From Duganella fentianensis (GTDB taxonomy: Bacteria > Pseudomonadota > Gammaproteobacteria > Burkholderiales > Burkholderiaceae_D), in contig NZ_WWCL01000001.1 of assembly GCF_009857835.1 (NCBI RefSeq), positions 1,302,001 to 1,366,000 of the forward strand: a stretch of 64,000 bases of DNA, given 5' to 3'. The position numbers were made by a program, and so were the translations under genes. Shown in pieces: positions 20,091 through 30,678 of this stretch. The notes below the pieces were generated by a model that was given only the letters and a program-made list of their open reading frames with translations, was not told where the DNA came from and did not search any database. Position 1 is the stretch's first letter. Each line of letters begins with the position of its first letter.

Positions 20091-21398
20091 ATGGCTGATC
20101 TTTTTACCACCGAACCGCGCCCGCCACTGGCCGAAGCACTGCGTCCGAAGACGCTGGACGAAGTGATAGGCCAGTCGCACCTGCTGGGGCCGGGCAAGCC
20201 TTTGCGTCTCGCATTCGAATCGGGCCAGCCCCATTCGATGATATTGTGGGGCCCGCCCGGCGTGGGCAAGACCACGCTGGCCCGGCTGACGGCCACGGCC
20301 TACGATTGCGAATTCATCGCCCTGTCGGCCGTGTTCTCCGGCGTGAAGGATATCCGCGCCGCCATGGAGCAGGCCCAGCACAATCTGGAGCGGGGCAAGC
20401 ACACCATCCTGTTCGTCGACGAGATTCACCGCTTCAACAAATCGCAGCAGGATGCCTTGCTGCCGTATGCGGAATCGGGGCTGGTGACGCTGATCGGTGC
20501 GACCACGGAAAACCCTTCGTTTGAAGTCAATTCGGCGCTGCTGTCGCGCTCGCAAGTGTATGTGCTGCAGTCGTTCACGCCGGAAGAACTGCGCCAGCTG
20601 GTGGACAAGGCGCGTGCGACGCTGCTGGCCCACTTGCAGTTCGATGAAGCGGCCATCGACACGCTGATCGGCTATGCCGATGGCGACGGGCGCCGCTTGC
20701 TGAATCTGCTGGAACAGACCAGTCTGGCGGCTCAGGCAGCCCGCAACAGCCATATCACGGCCGAGTTCATCCAGAACGCCCTGACGCTCAATGCGCGCCG
20801 CTTCGACAAGGGCGGCGATAATTTCTACGACCAGATTTCGGCCCTGCACAAGTCGGTGCGCGGTTCCAATCCCGACGCGGCGCTGTACTGGCTGTGCCGC
20901 ATGCTCGATGGCGGCGCCGATGCCAAATACCTGTCGCGCCGCATCGTGCGCATGGCGTGGGAAGATATCGGCCTGGCCGATCCCCGTGCCATCCAGCTGG
21001 CCAATGATGCGGCCAGCACTTTCGAGCGGCTAGGTTCGCCGGAAGGCGAGCTGGCGCTGGGCCAGGCCGTGATCTATCTGGCCATCGCGGCCAAGAGTAA
21101 TGCCGGCTACAACGCCTTCAATCAGGCCATGGCCTTCGTGAAAAAGGATAAGTCGCGCGAAGTGCCCGTGCATTTGCGCAATGCGCCAACCAGGCTGATG
21201 AAAGAGCTGGGCTATGGCCACGAATACCGCTATGCCCACGACGAGCCGCATGCCTATGCGGCAGGGGAAAGCTATCTGCCGGATGGCATCGCAGAGCCGG
21301 GCTGGTATCAGCCCGTGCCTCGCGGGCTGGAGAGCAAGATCGCCGATAAAATGGCTTTCCTGCATCAACTCGATGCGGATGCTGGAAAACGTCGATAG
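20091..21398 (+). CDS. rarA: Replication-associated recombination ATPase RarA (MgsA)
   Basis: AAA+ clamp-loader-like ATPase acting at stalled replication forks. The 435-aa product carries Walker [10 protein letters not shown], Walker [13 protein letters not shown], and sensor and arginine-finger regions [18 protein letters not shown]. The C-terminal tetramerisation domain reads [19 protein letters not shown] and [11 protein letters not shown]. The ATG at 20091 is preferred over an in-frame TTG at 20085. It is the third gene of the ftsK-lolA-rarA block. Confidence 0.95.
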   Translation: MADLFTTEPRPPLAEALRPKTLDEVIGQSHLLGPGKPLRLAFESGQPHSMILWGPPGVGKTTLARLTATAYDCEFIALSAVFSGVKDIRAAMEQAQHNLERGKHTILFVDEIHRFNKSQQDALLPYAESGLVTLIGATTENPSFEVNSALLSRSQVYVLQSFTPEELRQLVDKARATLLAHLQFDEAAIDTLIGYADGDGRRLLNLLEQTSLAAQAARNSHITAEFIQNALTLNARRFDKGGDNFYDQISALHKSVRGSNPDAALYWLCRMLDGGADAKYLSRRIVRMAWEDIGLADPRAIQLANDAASTFERLGSPEGELALGQAVIYLAIAAKSNAGYNAFNQAMAFVKKDKSREVPVHLRNAPTRLMKELGYGHEYRYAHDEPHAYAAGESYLPDGIAEPGWYQPVPRGLESKIADKMAFLHQLDADAGKRR

Positions 21399-21443
21399 TT
21401 ACGGTAAGATACTGTTTTATTTGATAACAGGGCGAGGGGTAGC

Positions 21444-22298
21444 ATGTCGCAGGTGAAGAAGGTGGATGGAATCGATATCCATATCGATGGCGAGGGTGAA
21501 GAGACCATCGTCATGATCCATGGCTGGCCTGATACCTACCGCATGTGGGATGCGCAGGTGGCCGACTTCAAGCACCGCTACCGCTGCGTGCGCTTTACCT
21601 TGCCCGGTTTTGATCCGGACTCGCAGCGCCGCGTGTATTCGCTCGATGCGGTGGTGCGCAGCATCTCGTATGTCATCAATGCCGTCAGCCAGAACAAGAA
21701 GAAAGTCATCCTGATGCTGCACGACTGGGGCTGCGTGTTTGGTTATGAATACTATATGCGCAACAAGCAGCAGGTGGCGGCGATTATCGGCGTCGATATC
21801 GGCGATGCCAATTCCGTCGAGACCCGGCGCGCGCGCAGCTTTGCCCAGAAACTCGGGGTCAGCTCCTACCAGAACATGCTGTCGCTGGCCTGGGCCATAG
21901 GCGGGCCTATCGGCAATATGATTACGCGCAGCATGGCCAACAAGCTGGGTGCACCGTCCGTGCGCGAGTACATAGGCTCGCAGATGAATTACCCGTACTA
22001 CATCCTGTCGGCCGGCGAAGCGGGGTCTTACCGCAACCTGCAGGCCTTCGTGCCCAAGGTGCCCATGCTGTACATCTACGGCGTGCGCAAGCCCTTCATG
22101 TTCCATTCGAATTCATGGCTGGAAAAGGTCGAAGCGCGCAAGGGCAACAAAATCGTGCCTTTCAATACGGACCACTGGCCCATGGTGCGCCAGCCCGAAC
22201 GCTTCAACAAGGTGGTGCAGGACTGGCTGCCCATGCCGTCCGCCCAGCCCGAGCATGAAGGCGAGAGCCCGGCCGAGGACGAGGTGGCCGACGGCTGA
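21444..22298 (+). CDS. Alpha/beta hydrolase, epoxide-hydrolase-like
   Basis: A 284-aa hydrolase. The oxyanion-hole motif is HGWPDTY. The nucleophile elbow reads LHDWGCVFG, placing an Asp where lipases have Ser, as in epoxide hydrolases and haloalkane dehalogenases. A catalytic His candidate lies in NTDHWPMVRQPERF near the C-terminus. There is no signal peptide. The C-terminal 20 residues are acidic and low in complexity. It starts 45 bp after rarA. The substrate cannot be told from sequence. Confidence 0.85.
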   Translation: MSQVKKVDGIDIHIDGEGEETIVMIHGWPDTYRMWDAQVADFKHRYRCVRFTLPGFDPDSQRRVYSLDAVVRSISYVINAVSQNKKKVILMLHDWGCVFGYEYYMRNKQQVAAIIGVDIGDANSVETRRARSFAQKLGVSSYQNMLSLAWAIGGPIGNMITRSMANKLGAPSVREYIGSQMNYPYYILSAGEAGSYRNLQAFVPKVPMLYIYGVRKPFMFHSNSWLEKVEARKGNKIVPFNTDHWPMVRQPERFNKVVQDWLPMPSAQPEHEGESPAEDEVADG

Positions 22299-22327
22299 CG
22301 CCGGGCCGGCCATGGGCTGCCGTAGCG

Positions 22328-22735
22328 CTAGCGCAGGCGGATAGGCTTCTGGTAAGGCGCAAACGGCGGCGGCGGCAGTTGCACGGCCGCGTAAGCCTGA
22401 CGGAAGCATTCTGCCTTGGCATTCATCACATCGGTGGTGGAGCTGAGCACTTTGCCGCTGGCGTCCAGCGTCAGCACGATCACCACGGGATATTTGGAAC
22501 GCTCGTGGCAATTGCCCCGTTCATCGAGCTTGAGGTTGTTGTTGTAGTTGATCGACACTTCTTCGTAGCGACTGGCTTTTTCGTTAGGGAACTGGGCATT
22601 GAACTTGGCCATGGCGCTGGCGAAATCGGGATTGGCCGGTGGCGGCGCTTCCTCGCTGGCGGTGGGGTGCATGCTGGCGCAACCGCTGATCAGCAGCATG
22701 GCGGCGCTGGCCAGTGCCAGAGTACGGGTCATCAT
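22328..22735 (-). CDS. Small lipoprotein with TonB-C-like domain
   Basis: A 135-aa precursor with a lipoprotein signal ending LISGC (Cys at residue 19), hence membrane-anchored after processing. The mature part has a short Pro-rich linker and a domain with NYNNNLKLDERGNCHERSKY then VVIVLTLDASGKVLSSTTDV. That pattern recalls the C-terminal domain of TonB-like energy transducers, without the N-terminal transmembrane helix. Function unknown. It is convergent with the hydrolase gene. Confidence 0.7.
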   Translation of the reverse strand: MMTRTLALASAAMLLISGCASMHPTASEEAPPPANPDFASAMAKFNAQFPNEKASRYEEVSINYNNNLKLDERGNCHERSKYPVVIVLTLDASGKVLSSTTDVMNAKAECFRQAYAAVQLPPPPFAPYQKPIRLR

Positions 22736-22813
22736 TATCGTCTCCTTGAGCTGTCTATCGTGTGGTCATCTTAGCCAGCATGGCGATGGCGTGGCGCACG
22801 ATAGGTTGCGTAG

Positions 22814-24196
<1,383 letters not shown>

Positions 24197-24225
24197 AAAC
24201 TCCTTTTATTTTCCCGTAAGCCTGC

Positions 24226-24231
24226 TATAAT
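24226..24231 (+). promoter_or_regulatory. Candidate -10 box of the tRNA-Ser pair
   Basis: Exact TATAAT 31 bp before the first tRNA, in the serS-tRNA gap. A clear -35 is not seen. It suggests the tRNA pair can be expressed apart from serS. Confidence 0.5.
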
Positions 24232-24262
24232 CTTGCCTTCTCGCAGCAGCAGGTGGGAAAAC

Positions 24263-24352
<90 letters not shown>

Positions 24353-24379
24353 AACGCTGCAGAGGGAAAAGTAGTACCA

Positions 24380-24471
<92 letters not shown>

Positions 24472-24498
24472 ACATCGCCCAGCATGCTGGGCTTGAAG

Positions 24499-24533
24499 AA
24501 ACCGCCGTCTCGCAAGGGATAGGCGGTTTTTTT
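24499..24533 (+). terminator. Intrinsic terminator of the tRNA-Ser transcript
   Basis: Perfect 8-bp stem AAACCGCC / GGCGGTTT with a 15-nt loop; the T-run continues for several more bases. It lies 30 bp after the second tRNA. Confidence 0.85.
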
Positions 24534-24589
24534 ATGTCTGTTCTTGCGCCAGTCTCAGGCCTGTGAGAGGCTCTCCCTGCCGTCACACC

Positions 24590-25258
24590 ATGGATCAGAA
24601 TAGCATGCCAATTTCCGCTACCGACCTGCAGCACTCGCGTACCCCGCCTCTGGTCATGGCCTTGCTCTTGCTGCTAGGCCTGCTTGCCGCCAGCGGCATC
24701 AGCCCCTACGACCGCGCCACCTGGGCCATGGAAGTGTGCCCGATCTTTATTGCCGTTCCCGTGCTGTGTGCCAGCTACCGCCGCTTTCCGCTCACCACGC
24801 TGCTGTATGTCTGCATCTTCCTGCATGCACTGGTGCTGATGCTGGGCGGGATGTACACCTATGCACGGGTGCCGCTGGGCTTCCAGATCGCGGACGCATT
24901 CGGCCTGCAGCGCAATCCCTACGACAAGATAGGCCACTTCTTTCAGGGTTTCGTGCCGGCTCTGGTAGCACGCGAAATTCTGCTGCGCGGCGCTTATGTG
25001 CGCGGCCGGAAGATGCTGGCGTTCATTGTGGTCTGCATCGTGCTGGCAATTAGCGCGAGTTATGAATTCATCGAGTGGGGTGCGGCGCTGGCGCTGGGGC
25101 AGGGGGCCGACGAATTTCTCGGCACCCAGGGTGATCCCTGGGATACCCAGTCCGATATGTTTAGTGCGCTGATAGGTGCTATCGCTGCCCTGGCGCTGTT
25201 CTCGGGCCTGCATGACCGGCAGATGCGCCGCATCGCGCACATTCAGGAAGTGGCCTGA
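24590..25258 (+). CDS. DUF2238 (YjdF-like) membrane protein
   Basis: A 222-aa inner-membrane protein with about six hydrophobic helices. Family marks are HALVLMLGGMYTYARVPLG, NPYDKIGHFFQGFVPALVAR, YEFIEWGAALALG and the acidic GTQGDPWDTQSDMFSALIGA. These carry conserved charged residues inside helices. Function is unknown in the family. Starts at 24590 or 24605 are both possible; neither has a strong Shine-Dalgarno sequence. It lies downstream of the tRNA terminator. Confidence 0.82.
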   Translation: MDQNSMPISATDLQHSRTPPLVMALLLLLGLLAASGISPYDRATWAMEVCPIFIAVPVLCASYRRFPLTTLLYVCIFLHALVLMLGGMYTYARVPLGFQIADAFGLQRNPYDKIGHFFQGFVPALVAREILLRGAYVRGRKMLAFIVVCIVLAISASYEFIEWGAALALGQGADEFLGTQGDPWDTQSDMFSALIGAIAALALFSGLHDRQMRRIAHIQEVA

Positions 25259-25331
25259 GCGCTTCCTGTCGTCACGCCGGCAGTGCCGTGCGGGCGCGAT
25301 GTGCCGCCGCAGCCGCAGCAGCCTCAGCGTT

Positions 25332-25844
25332 TCAGGCGCCGCAGCACTTCTTGTATTTCTTGCCGCTGCCGCAGGAGCAGGGATCATTGCGTCCCACCTT
25401 GGCCGCTTTGGGCGGATTCCAGTAGGCCTGCATGCTGATGACGGCCGACGGGATGGCGTCGTAAGCCGTGTCTTCCGCCACCTCGGCGGCAAAGGGTGCC
25501 AGCCATTCCGGATGGGCGGCACGCAGGCCGTCCCATGCGGCCGTGTCCAGCGCCATGGCGGCACGGAAGCCTGCAGCCCACTGGCTCGCAGTCCAGCTGC
25601 CGCCGCATTCGTAGATAGGCTCGAAGCTGGCGGGATCCTTGCTCATCCAGGTCTGCATGTAATGGTGGTGGCGTAGCGCCAGCGCTTGCGCCTGCGGATC
25701 TTTCAGGGCAGCCGTCAGCCACTCGGCCTGCGCGGGCGCCTGCGGCGTGAGCACGATGGCCGTCAAAAAGCCTTCCAGCCAGGCGACATCCTGCAGGGCG
25801 TCGAGCGCGGCGTATTCATCATCATTGAGCGGGGTGGTGGACAT
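25332..25844 (-). CDS. UPF0149 / YecA family protein with SEC-C zinc motif
   Basis: A 170-aa cytosolic protein. The UPF0149 (YecA/YgfB) domain spans residues 1-145, with DVAWLEGFLTAIVLTPQ near the start. The C-terminal 22 residues are a SEC-C zinc motif (GRNDPCSCGSGKKYKKCCG) like that of SecA. The start at 25844 gives the family N-terminus MSTTPLNDDEY; the frame stays open to 26066 without family similarity. SEC-C proteins of this kind are thought to bind ribosomes or nascent chains. The role here is unknown. Confidence 0.85.
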   Translation of the reverse strand: MSTTPLNDDEYAALDALQDVAWLEGFLTAIVLTPQAPAQAEWLTAALKDPQAQALALRHHHYMQTWMSKDPASFEPIYECGGSWTASQWAAGFRAAMALDTAAWDGLRAAHPEWLAPFAAEVAEDTAYDAIPSAVISMQAYWNPPKAAKVGRNDPCSCGSGKKYKKCCGA

Positions 25845-26191
25845 GGCAGGCCTTGTTGTGCGGGAAAGCCGGTATTGTAAGGCAGCGGGCGCCATGTCGA
25901 CGATCAGCACATGCTTGTCGACGGCACCGCTATGGTGCTGCTGGACCAGTTGTACTGCGACGGGGCGATGGTCGAATACGGAGACAGGGCGTTGTGGGGC
26001 CAGCATGGCGCAGCTTTCGTAGTGGGCAGATGCGGCCTTACGTGGGTGGTCTGAGTGAATTTGCAAGTTATCGGGAAATAAATATTTGCCAGTGTGGGGT
26101 GGCGCACCCTGATCCCGCGTGTGCGGCTTGTGGCCCGGCCTTGCTTGCCCGATCTTGGAGTTCTCTCCCTTACACCATCAGGAGTATCGCC
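25845..26191. other. Intergenic stretch, no recognised gene
   Basis: 347 bp between the YecA-like gene and a small Pro-rich gene. The only notable part is an AT-rich patch around 26065-26090 that could hold the promoter of the small gene. A 47-codon ATG frame (25911-26054, plus strand) is open but has no ribosome binding site and no recognisable content. Confidence 0.5.
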
Positions 26192-26374
26192 ATGTCACCA
26201 CACTGCCATCACACCAGCGTCGCCGGACAGCACGGCCATAGCACCCCCGACCCCGAACAGCCGCCGCCACAGCCGGACGACGATCCTCAGCCGAACGAGC
26301 AACCTCTGCCCCAGCACGCACCGATCGAAGAACCGCAACCCAAGCCTCATCCGGTGCAGGCGGGGACGCGGTGA
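26192..26374 (+). CDS. Small Pro-rich hypothetical protein (60 aa)
   Basis: Sixty codons from an ATG with AGGAG 7 bp upstream. The N-terminus is His-rich (MSPHCHHTSVAGQHGHS, five His and one Cys). The rest is Pro/Gln/Glu-rich and probably disordered (for example PPPQPDDDPQPNEQPLPQH). There is no signal peptide or membrane helix. I recognise no family. The His cluster might bind metal; this is inference. Coding status rests on the ribosome binding site and a sensible length. Confidence 0.5.
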   Translation: MSPHCHHTSVAGQHGHSTPDPEQPPPQPDDDPQPNEQPLPQHAPIEEPQPKPHPVQAGTR

Positions 26375-26455
26375 GAATCCGTGATAATTGTTGCCGACCG
26401 GCTACATTTTTTAAACTTTGTGTTCATCGTCACACCTTGGTCATGAAACAGTTTC

Positions 26456-26461
26456 TATAAT
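26456..26461 (+). promoter_or_regulatory. Candidate -10 box before the 45-aa membrane protein
   Basis: TATAAT in an AT-rich 124-bp gap, 38 bp before the ATG at 26499. TTGG appears upstream but not at standard -35 spacing. Confidence 0.4.
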
Positions 26462-26498
26462 TTAGTCATGGCAGCAGTTTTCGTTCAAGGAGGAGATC

Positions 26499-26636
26499 AT
26501 GGGCAATTCTTTACACAATAAAATCTATCTTGGCCGTCGCAGTATTGCCCTGAGCAGTAAGCGCACGCAGGCGCTGTTGTGCCTCGCAACGTTTGCTACC
26601 GTGGGTCTCATCTGGCTGGCTATCCGTGCATTCTGA
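26499..26636 (+). CDS. 45-aa single-pass membrane miniprotein
   Basis: Short gene with one of the best ribosome binding sites in the window (AAGGAGGAGA, ending about 3 bp before the ATG). The product starts MGNSLHNKIYLGRRS, has a basic patch around residues 14-22 (RRSIALSSKR), then a hydrophobic helix over about 24-43 (ALLCLATFATVGLIWLAIRA). Positive-inside reasoning predicts a cytoplasmic N-terminus. No family is recognised. It precedes another hypothetical gene by 79 bp. Confidence 0.6.
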   Translation: MGNSLHNKIYLGRRSIALSSKRTQALLCLATFATVGLIWLAIRAF

Positions 26637-26715
26637 CGCTTGAACGCAGCGCTGGCAGGGCAGGGGCGACCTTGCCGTGGCAGCGCGCTGCGCGTACCAT
26701 AAGGGCCAGTCTTTT

Positions 26716-27096
26716 ATGGAACGTATGGTAATGAGCAACGAAAAATTAACGCAAGACGAATACGACGCCCTGAGCGAGGTCAAGCGCGGCATCAAAGGGG
26801 AGCGCGTCAGCGCATGCGTCGGACGCAACACTAAACGTCTGGCGGGTCTGAAACTGTTTACGATCGCTAAAAATGGCCGTATCTCGCTCAGCGAGAAAGG
26901 CGAGCAGGTGTTGTTCCTGCGCCGCTGTCTGCAAGCCATGCGGGCACTGGCGAGCGATCCGGCCACGGTGCCGGATGCCGATGTCGCCCTCTTCCTCGGC
27001 AAGAAATCCCACATTACTGCCATGCCTGATGGCAGCTACGCTCTGAGTGACAAAGGCCGCGAAGCGCTGGCCGACATTAACCAGCTGGGTCTGTAA
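26716..27096 (+). CDS. Hypothetical protein with two winged-helix-like repeats
   Basis: A 126-aa cytosolic protein. Two stretches share the pattern L-S-x-K-G-x-x-x-L: RISLSEKGEQVLFL and YALSDKGREALADI. These resemble the wing-to-helix turn of winged-helix proteins and suggest an internal duplication. In-frame ATG codons at 26716, 26725 and 26731 compete; 26716 is chosen because AAGGG lies about 10 bp before it. Function unknown; DNA binding is possible but unproven. It is closed by a hairpin terminator. Confidence 0.65.
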   Translation: MERMVMSNEKLTQDEYDALSEVKRGIKGERVSACVGRNTKRLAGLKLFTIAKNGRISLSEKGEQVLFLRRCLQAMRALASDPATVPDADVALFLGKKSHITAMPDGSYALSDKGREALADINQLGL

Positions 27097-27132
27097 CCGC
27101 AAAAAGCTGACACAGCAGCGTTTTTTTTGCGG
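27097..27132 (+). terminator. Hairpin terminator after the hypothetical gene
   Basis: CCGCAAAAAGCTG pairs with CAGCG plus eight T and GCGG. The outer stem is CCGCAAAAA (27097-27105) with TTTTTGCGG (27124-27132), and the inner stem is GCTG / CAGC. It begins right after the stop codon. Confidence 0.6.
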
Positions 27133-27171
27133 TAATGTTACGTTATACCGATAAAAAAATAGCTGCTGGAT

Positions 27172-30100
27172 ATGAAATTACATACGCTGCAGAAGTTCCG
27201 CAAACTGTTTGGCATACTGGTCGCCGCTGTGGCGCTGGTGCTGGTTGTGGTAGCAGTATTTGTAGCACATGTTTTGCAGGAGAGCCGCGAGCGTTACTAC
27301 GCCAACGCCGGTGCTACGGCCCACAATCTGGCCATCTCGCTGGAAAACTTCCTCCAGTCCCATTTCGAAGAAGTCGATCTGGCCATGCGCCGGGCCGATG
27401 TCGAGTTCCGCACCATGCAGCTCGAGCATCGTTACAGCGACGAGAAGTTCAGTGCCTATCTGCGCACGCTGCGCGAGCGCATCCCGAATGCGCAGGCGGT
27501 GCGCGGTTCCAATGCGGAAGGCAAGGTGATTTTCGGCGAGCAGATCGACCTGTCACGTCCGCAGGACCTGACCATACGCGAATTCTTCCAGCGCGCTAAA
27601 GCCGAGCATGAACTGATCATCTCCGTGCCCGTCAAGTCGCGCATCAGCGGCGAATGGGTGCTGCCCATGGCCTTTCCGCTGACGGCGGCCGATGGCAGTT
27701 TCGGCGGCACCGTGTATGCGCTGATGAATAGCGACCGCCTGACCGAGCTGTTCTCGTCGCTGAATGTGGGGCCGAATGGTTCCATCCTGCTGCTCGATGA
27801 CCGCCGCCGCGTGCTGCACCGCTATCCCTTTGTCGACGACATGCAGTTTGGCGCCACCATCGCCGTGGCGCCACAGACCCGCGCCATCCTGGAAGGCAAG
27901 CAGCGCGGCACCACCTACAACGTGGTCAGCCCGCACGACGGGCGCGAGCGGGCGCTCAGCATCGAGCGCGTGGGCAGTTATCCCATCGCCATTCTGGTGG
28001 GGCTGGCCAGCGAAGACTTCCTGCAGCCATGGCACCGCGAAGTGCGCAATGCCGTGCTGTTCCTGGGGGTGGTGGCCGGCATTGTTGCGCTGCTGCTGGC
28101 CAGCGTCTGGTATTCCATGCAGCGCCACTACCAGTCGCTTTCCCGGCTGGTGGATACGGATCTGGCCTTGCAGGGTTCGCTGACCCAGTTGCAGGCTTCG
28201 GAAGCGCGCTGGCGTTCGCTGGCCGAAGGCTTGCCGCAGATGGTGTGGACGGTGACGCCGGAGCTGCGCGTCGATTTCATGAGCCAGCACTGGGAGCGCT
28301 TCAGTGCCGTGCCCTCGGCCCAGCTGATCGCCGCCGGCAGCTGGGCACCCGTGCTGCATCCCGATGACCGTGCCGTCCTGCTGGCCGAATGGCAGCGCGC
28401 TGCCGCCGCCGGCGACGAGTTCCGCTGCGATTGCCGCCTGCGTCGCCATGACGGCGCGTGGCGCATCTTCGACAACCATGCGCTGCCGCGCAAGAATGCG
28501 GCGGGTGTGATACTGGGCTGGGTAGGCAGTAGTACCGACTGCACGGAAGCGCGCGCAGCCCATGTGGCGCTGCTGCAGGCCAAGGAAGAAGCGGTGCAGG
28601 CGGGCCGTGCCAAATCCGATTTCGTCGCCAATATGAGTCATGAAATCCGTTCGCCGATGAATGCCGTACTGGGCATGCTGCAACTGCTGCAGCAGACCGA
28701 AATGAGCGAGCGCCAGTGCGACTATGTGGCCAAGGCCCATGCAGCTGCCAGTGCGCTACTGGGCCTGCTCAACGATGTGCTGGATTTCTCCAAAGTGGAA
28801 GCGGGTAAACTGGAACTCGATCCCCACCCGTTCCGGCTCGATAAGCTGTGGCGCGATCTGGCCGTGATCCTGTCGGCCAATGTGGGCAGCAAGGATATCG
28901 AAGTGCTGTTCCGCATCGATCCCGCACTGCCGCAGATGGTGGTGGCCGATGCCCTGCGCCTGCAGCAGATTCTGCTCAACCTGGCCGGCAACGCCATCAA
29001 ATTTACGGCCCACGGCGAAGTGCTGCTGTCCGCCACGCTGAAGCAGCGCAGCGCCCAGGGCCTGACCATCGCCTTCGCCATCCGCGATAGCGGCATCGGC
29101 ATTTCGGCCGAACAGTGCCAGTATATTTTCGACGGTTTTGCCCAGGCTGAAGCTTCCACTGCGCGCCGCTACGGCGGCACGGGACTGGGGCTGGCCATCA
29201 GCCAGCGGCTGGTGCAGCTGATGGGCGGCCGCCTGCGGGTGGAAAGCACACTGGGACAGGGCAGTCTGTTCGAGTTCGAGCTGCCGGTGCAGGCGGTACA
29301 GCAGGAAGCTGCCATGCCGGCAGAGCCGCTGCCAGCCAGTCTGCCGCTGCAGGATATGCAGTGTCTGGTGGTGGATGACAACGAGGTGGCGCGCACGGTA
29401 CTGAGCGAGATGGCGCGTTCGTTCGGCTGGCAGGTGGAGCTGGCATCCAGCGGCCAGCAGGCGCTGGCTGCCATCGAAGCGCGGCTGGCGCAGCAGCGCA
29501 GCTACGATGTGGTGTTCATCGACTGGCGCATGCCGGGGCTGGATGGCTGGGAAACCAGCTGCGCCATCCGCCAGCTGGCCACGCCGGGCAAGATGCCGCT
29601 GATCGTGATGGTGACGGCGCATGACCGCGAACTGCTGGCGCAGCGCCACCAGAGTCTGGCGCCCGTGCTGGATGGCTTTGTGGTCAAGCCGGTCACGGCT
29701 TCGATGCTGTTCGATGCCGTGGCGGATGCCCGGCTGGGGCGGCGCGCGCCGCTGGCTGCGGTGGCCGTGCCGGCCATGCACCGCCTGCAGGGCCTGCGTC
29801 TGCTGCTCGTGGACGACAATCCGGCCAACCAGCAGGTGGCCAGCGAATTACTGAGCAACGACGGCGCCCATGTGGTGGTGGCCAGTTCGGGGCCGATGGC
29901 GATCGCCGCCGTGACGGACGGCAGCCCGCTGCCCGATCTGATACTGATGGATATACAGATGCCGGAGATGGATGGCTATCAGGCCACGCGCGCCATCCAG
30001 GCCTGGCTGGGCGCAGCCGCGCCACCTATTGTCGCGATGACGGCCAATGCCATGGCGGCAGACCGCCAGGCTGCGCTGGCCGCGGGCATGGTGGACCATG

Positions 30101-30630
30101 TCGGCAAGCCGTTCGATCTGTCGCAGCTGATTTCCGTCATCCTCAGCCACACCCGGCCGCAGAGCATGGCGCTGGCCAGTCTGCTGGCCGGCGACACAGC
30201 TGCCAGCAGCATGGCGGCCCGGCCAGCCGCTGGCGAGGCCGCCGGCTACGGCGGCGCCGACCATGCGCTGGCACCGGCGCCGGGCATACGCTATGAAGCC
30301 GCCATCAAACGGCTGGGTGGCATGCAGTCGGTGTATCTCGCCACGCTGCGCGGATTTATCACGGAAGGGCCACGGCTGGCGGCCTTGCTGGGGGCGGCGA
30401 CGGAAGCGGCCGATATGGCGGCAGCCATGCCGGCCCTGCATACGCTCAAAGGTCTGGCCGGCACGGTGGGGGCGGAGCGCCTGCAGGCGCTGGCGCAGAC
30501 GGCCGAACTGCTGCTGCATGAAGAGGCCAGCACGCCGTTCTGGGCGCAACTGGCGCTGGTGCTGGAAGCCACGGCGCCGGTGCTGGCGGAAGTGGAAGAA
30601 CTGCTGGCCAGGCTGGAAAGCACCGTCTAG
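27172..30630 (+). CDS. Hybrid sensor histidine kinase with two receivers and HPt
   Basis: A 1152-aa four-step phosphorelay kinase. Domains: transmembrane helix 12-36; periplasmic Cache/PDC-like sensor about 40-290; second helix about 294-317; PAS about 340-465; HisKA with phospho-His490 (NMSHEIRSPMNAV); HATPase about 590-705 with YGGTGLGLAISQRL. Receiver 1 has Asp784 (VFIDWRMPGLDGW), receiver 2 has Asp927 (ILMDIQMPEMDGY), and the C-terminal HPt has His1090 (LHTLKGLAGTVGA). All phospho-sites are intact, so it should be active. No response regulator is adjacent, so the output partner is unknown. Confidence 0.93.
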   Translation: MKLHTLQKFRKLFGILVAAVALVLVVVAVFVAHVLQESRERYYANAGATAHNLAISLENFLQSHFEEVDLAMRRADVEFRTMQLEHRYSDEKFSAYLRTLRERIPNAQAVRGSNAEGKVIFGEQIDLSRPQDLTIREFFQRAKAEHELIISVPVKSRISGEWVLPMAFPLTAADGSFGGTVYALMNSDRLTELFSSLNVGPNGSILLLDDRRRVLHRYPFVDDMQFGATIAVAPQTRAILEGKQRGTTYNVVSPHDGRERALSIERVGSYPIAILVGLASEDFLQPWHREVRNAVLFLGVVAGIVALLLASVWYSMQRHYQSLSRLVDTDLALQGSLTQLQASEARWRSLAEGLPQMVWTVTPELRVDFMSQHWERFSAVPSAQLIAAGSWAPVLHPDDRAVLLAEWQRAAAAGDEFRCDCRLRRHDGAWRIFDNHALPRKNAAGVILGWVGSSTDCTEARAAHVALLQAKEEAVQAGRAKSDFVANMSHEIRSPMNAVLGMLQLLQQTEMSERQCDYVAKAHAAASALLGLLNDVLDFSKVEAGKLELDPHPFRLDKLWRDLAVILSANVGSKDIEVLFRIDPALPQMVVADALRLQQILLNLAGNAIKFTAHGEVLLSATLKQRSAQGLTIAFAIRDSGIGISAEQCQYIFDGFAQAEASTARRYGGTGLGLAISQRLVQLMGGRLRVESTLGQGSLFEFELPVQAVQQEAAMPAEPLPASLPLQDMQCLVVDDNEVARTVLSEMARSFGWQVELASSGQQALAAIEARLAQQRSYDVVFIDWRMPGLDGWETSCAIRQLATPGKMPLIVMVTAHDRELLAQRHQSLAPVLDGFVVKPVTASMLFDAVADARLGRRAPLAAVAVPAMHRLQGLRLLLVDDNPANQQVASELLSNDGAHVVVASSGPMAIAAVTDGSPLPDLILMDIQMPEMDGYQATRAIQAWLGAAAPPIVAMTANAMAADRQAALAAGMVDHVGKPFDLSQLISVILSHTRPQSMALASLLAGDTAASSMAARPAAGEAAGYGGADHALAPAPGIRYEAAIKRLGGMQSVYLATLRGFITEGPRLAALLGAATEAADMAAAMPALHTLKGLAGTVGAERLQALAQTAELLLHEEASTPFWAQLALVLEATAPVLAEVEELLARLESTV

Positions 30631-30641
30631 CTCCAAAAAAA

Positions 30642-30669
30642 ACGGCGCCGCAAAGGGCGCCGTAATTTT
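30642..30669. terminator. Bidirectional terminator between convergent genes
   Basis: 8-bp stem ACGGCGCC / GGCGCCGT with a GCAAAG loop. An A-run before and a T-rich stretch after let it work on both strands, serving the kinase gene (+) and the M16 pair (-). Confidence 0.75.
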
Positions 30670-30678
30670 CAGCCGCGC

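Noticed and set aside
16976..20296. 1106-codon open frame on the minus strand opposite ftsK and lolA
   Set aside because: Composition is His/Gln/Arg-rich without any domain, exactly opposite two clearly real genes; a product of high GC codon bias.
25911..26054. 47-codon plus-strand frame in the gap after the YecA-like gene
   Set aside because: No ribosome site, no recognisable pattern, and a normal chance length at this GC.
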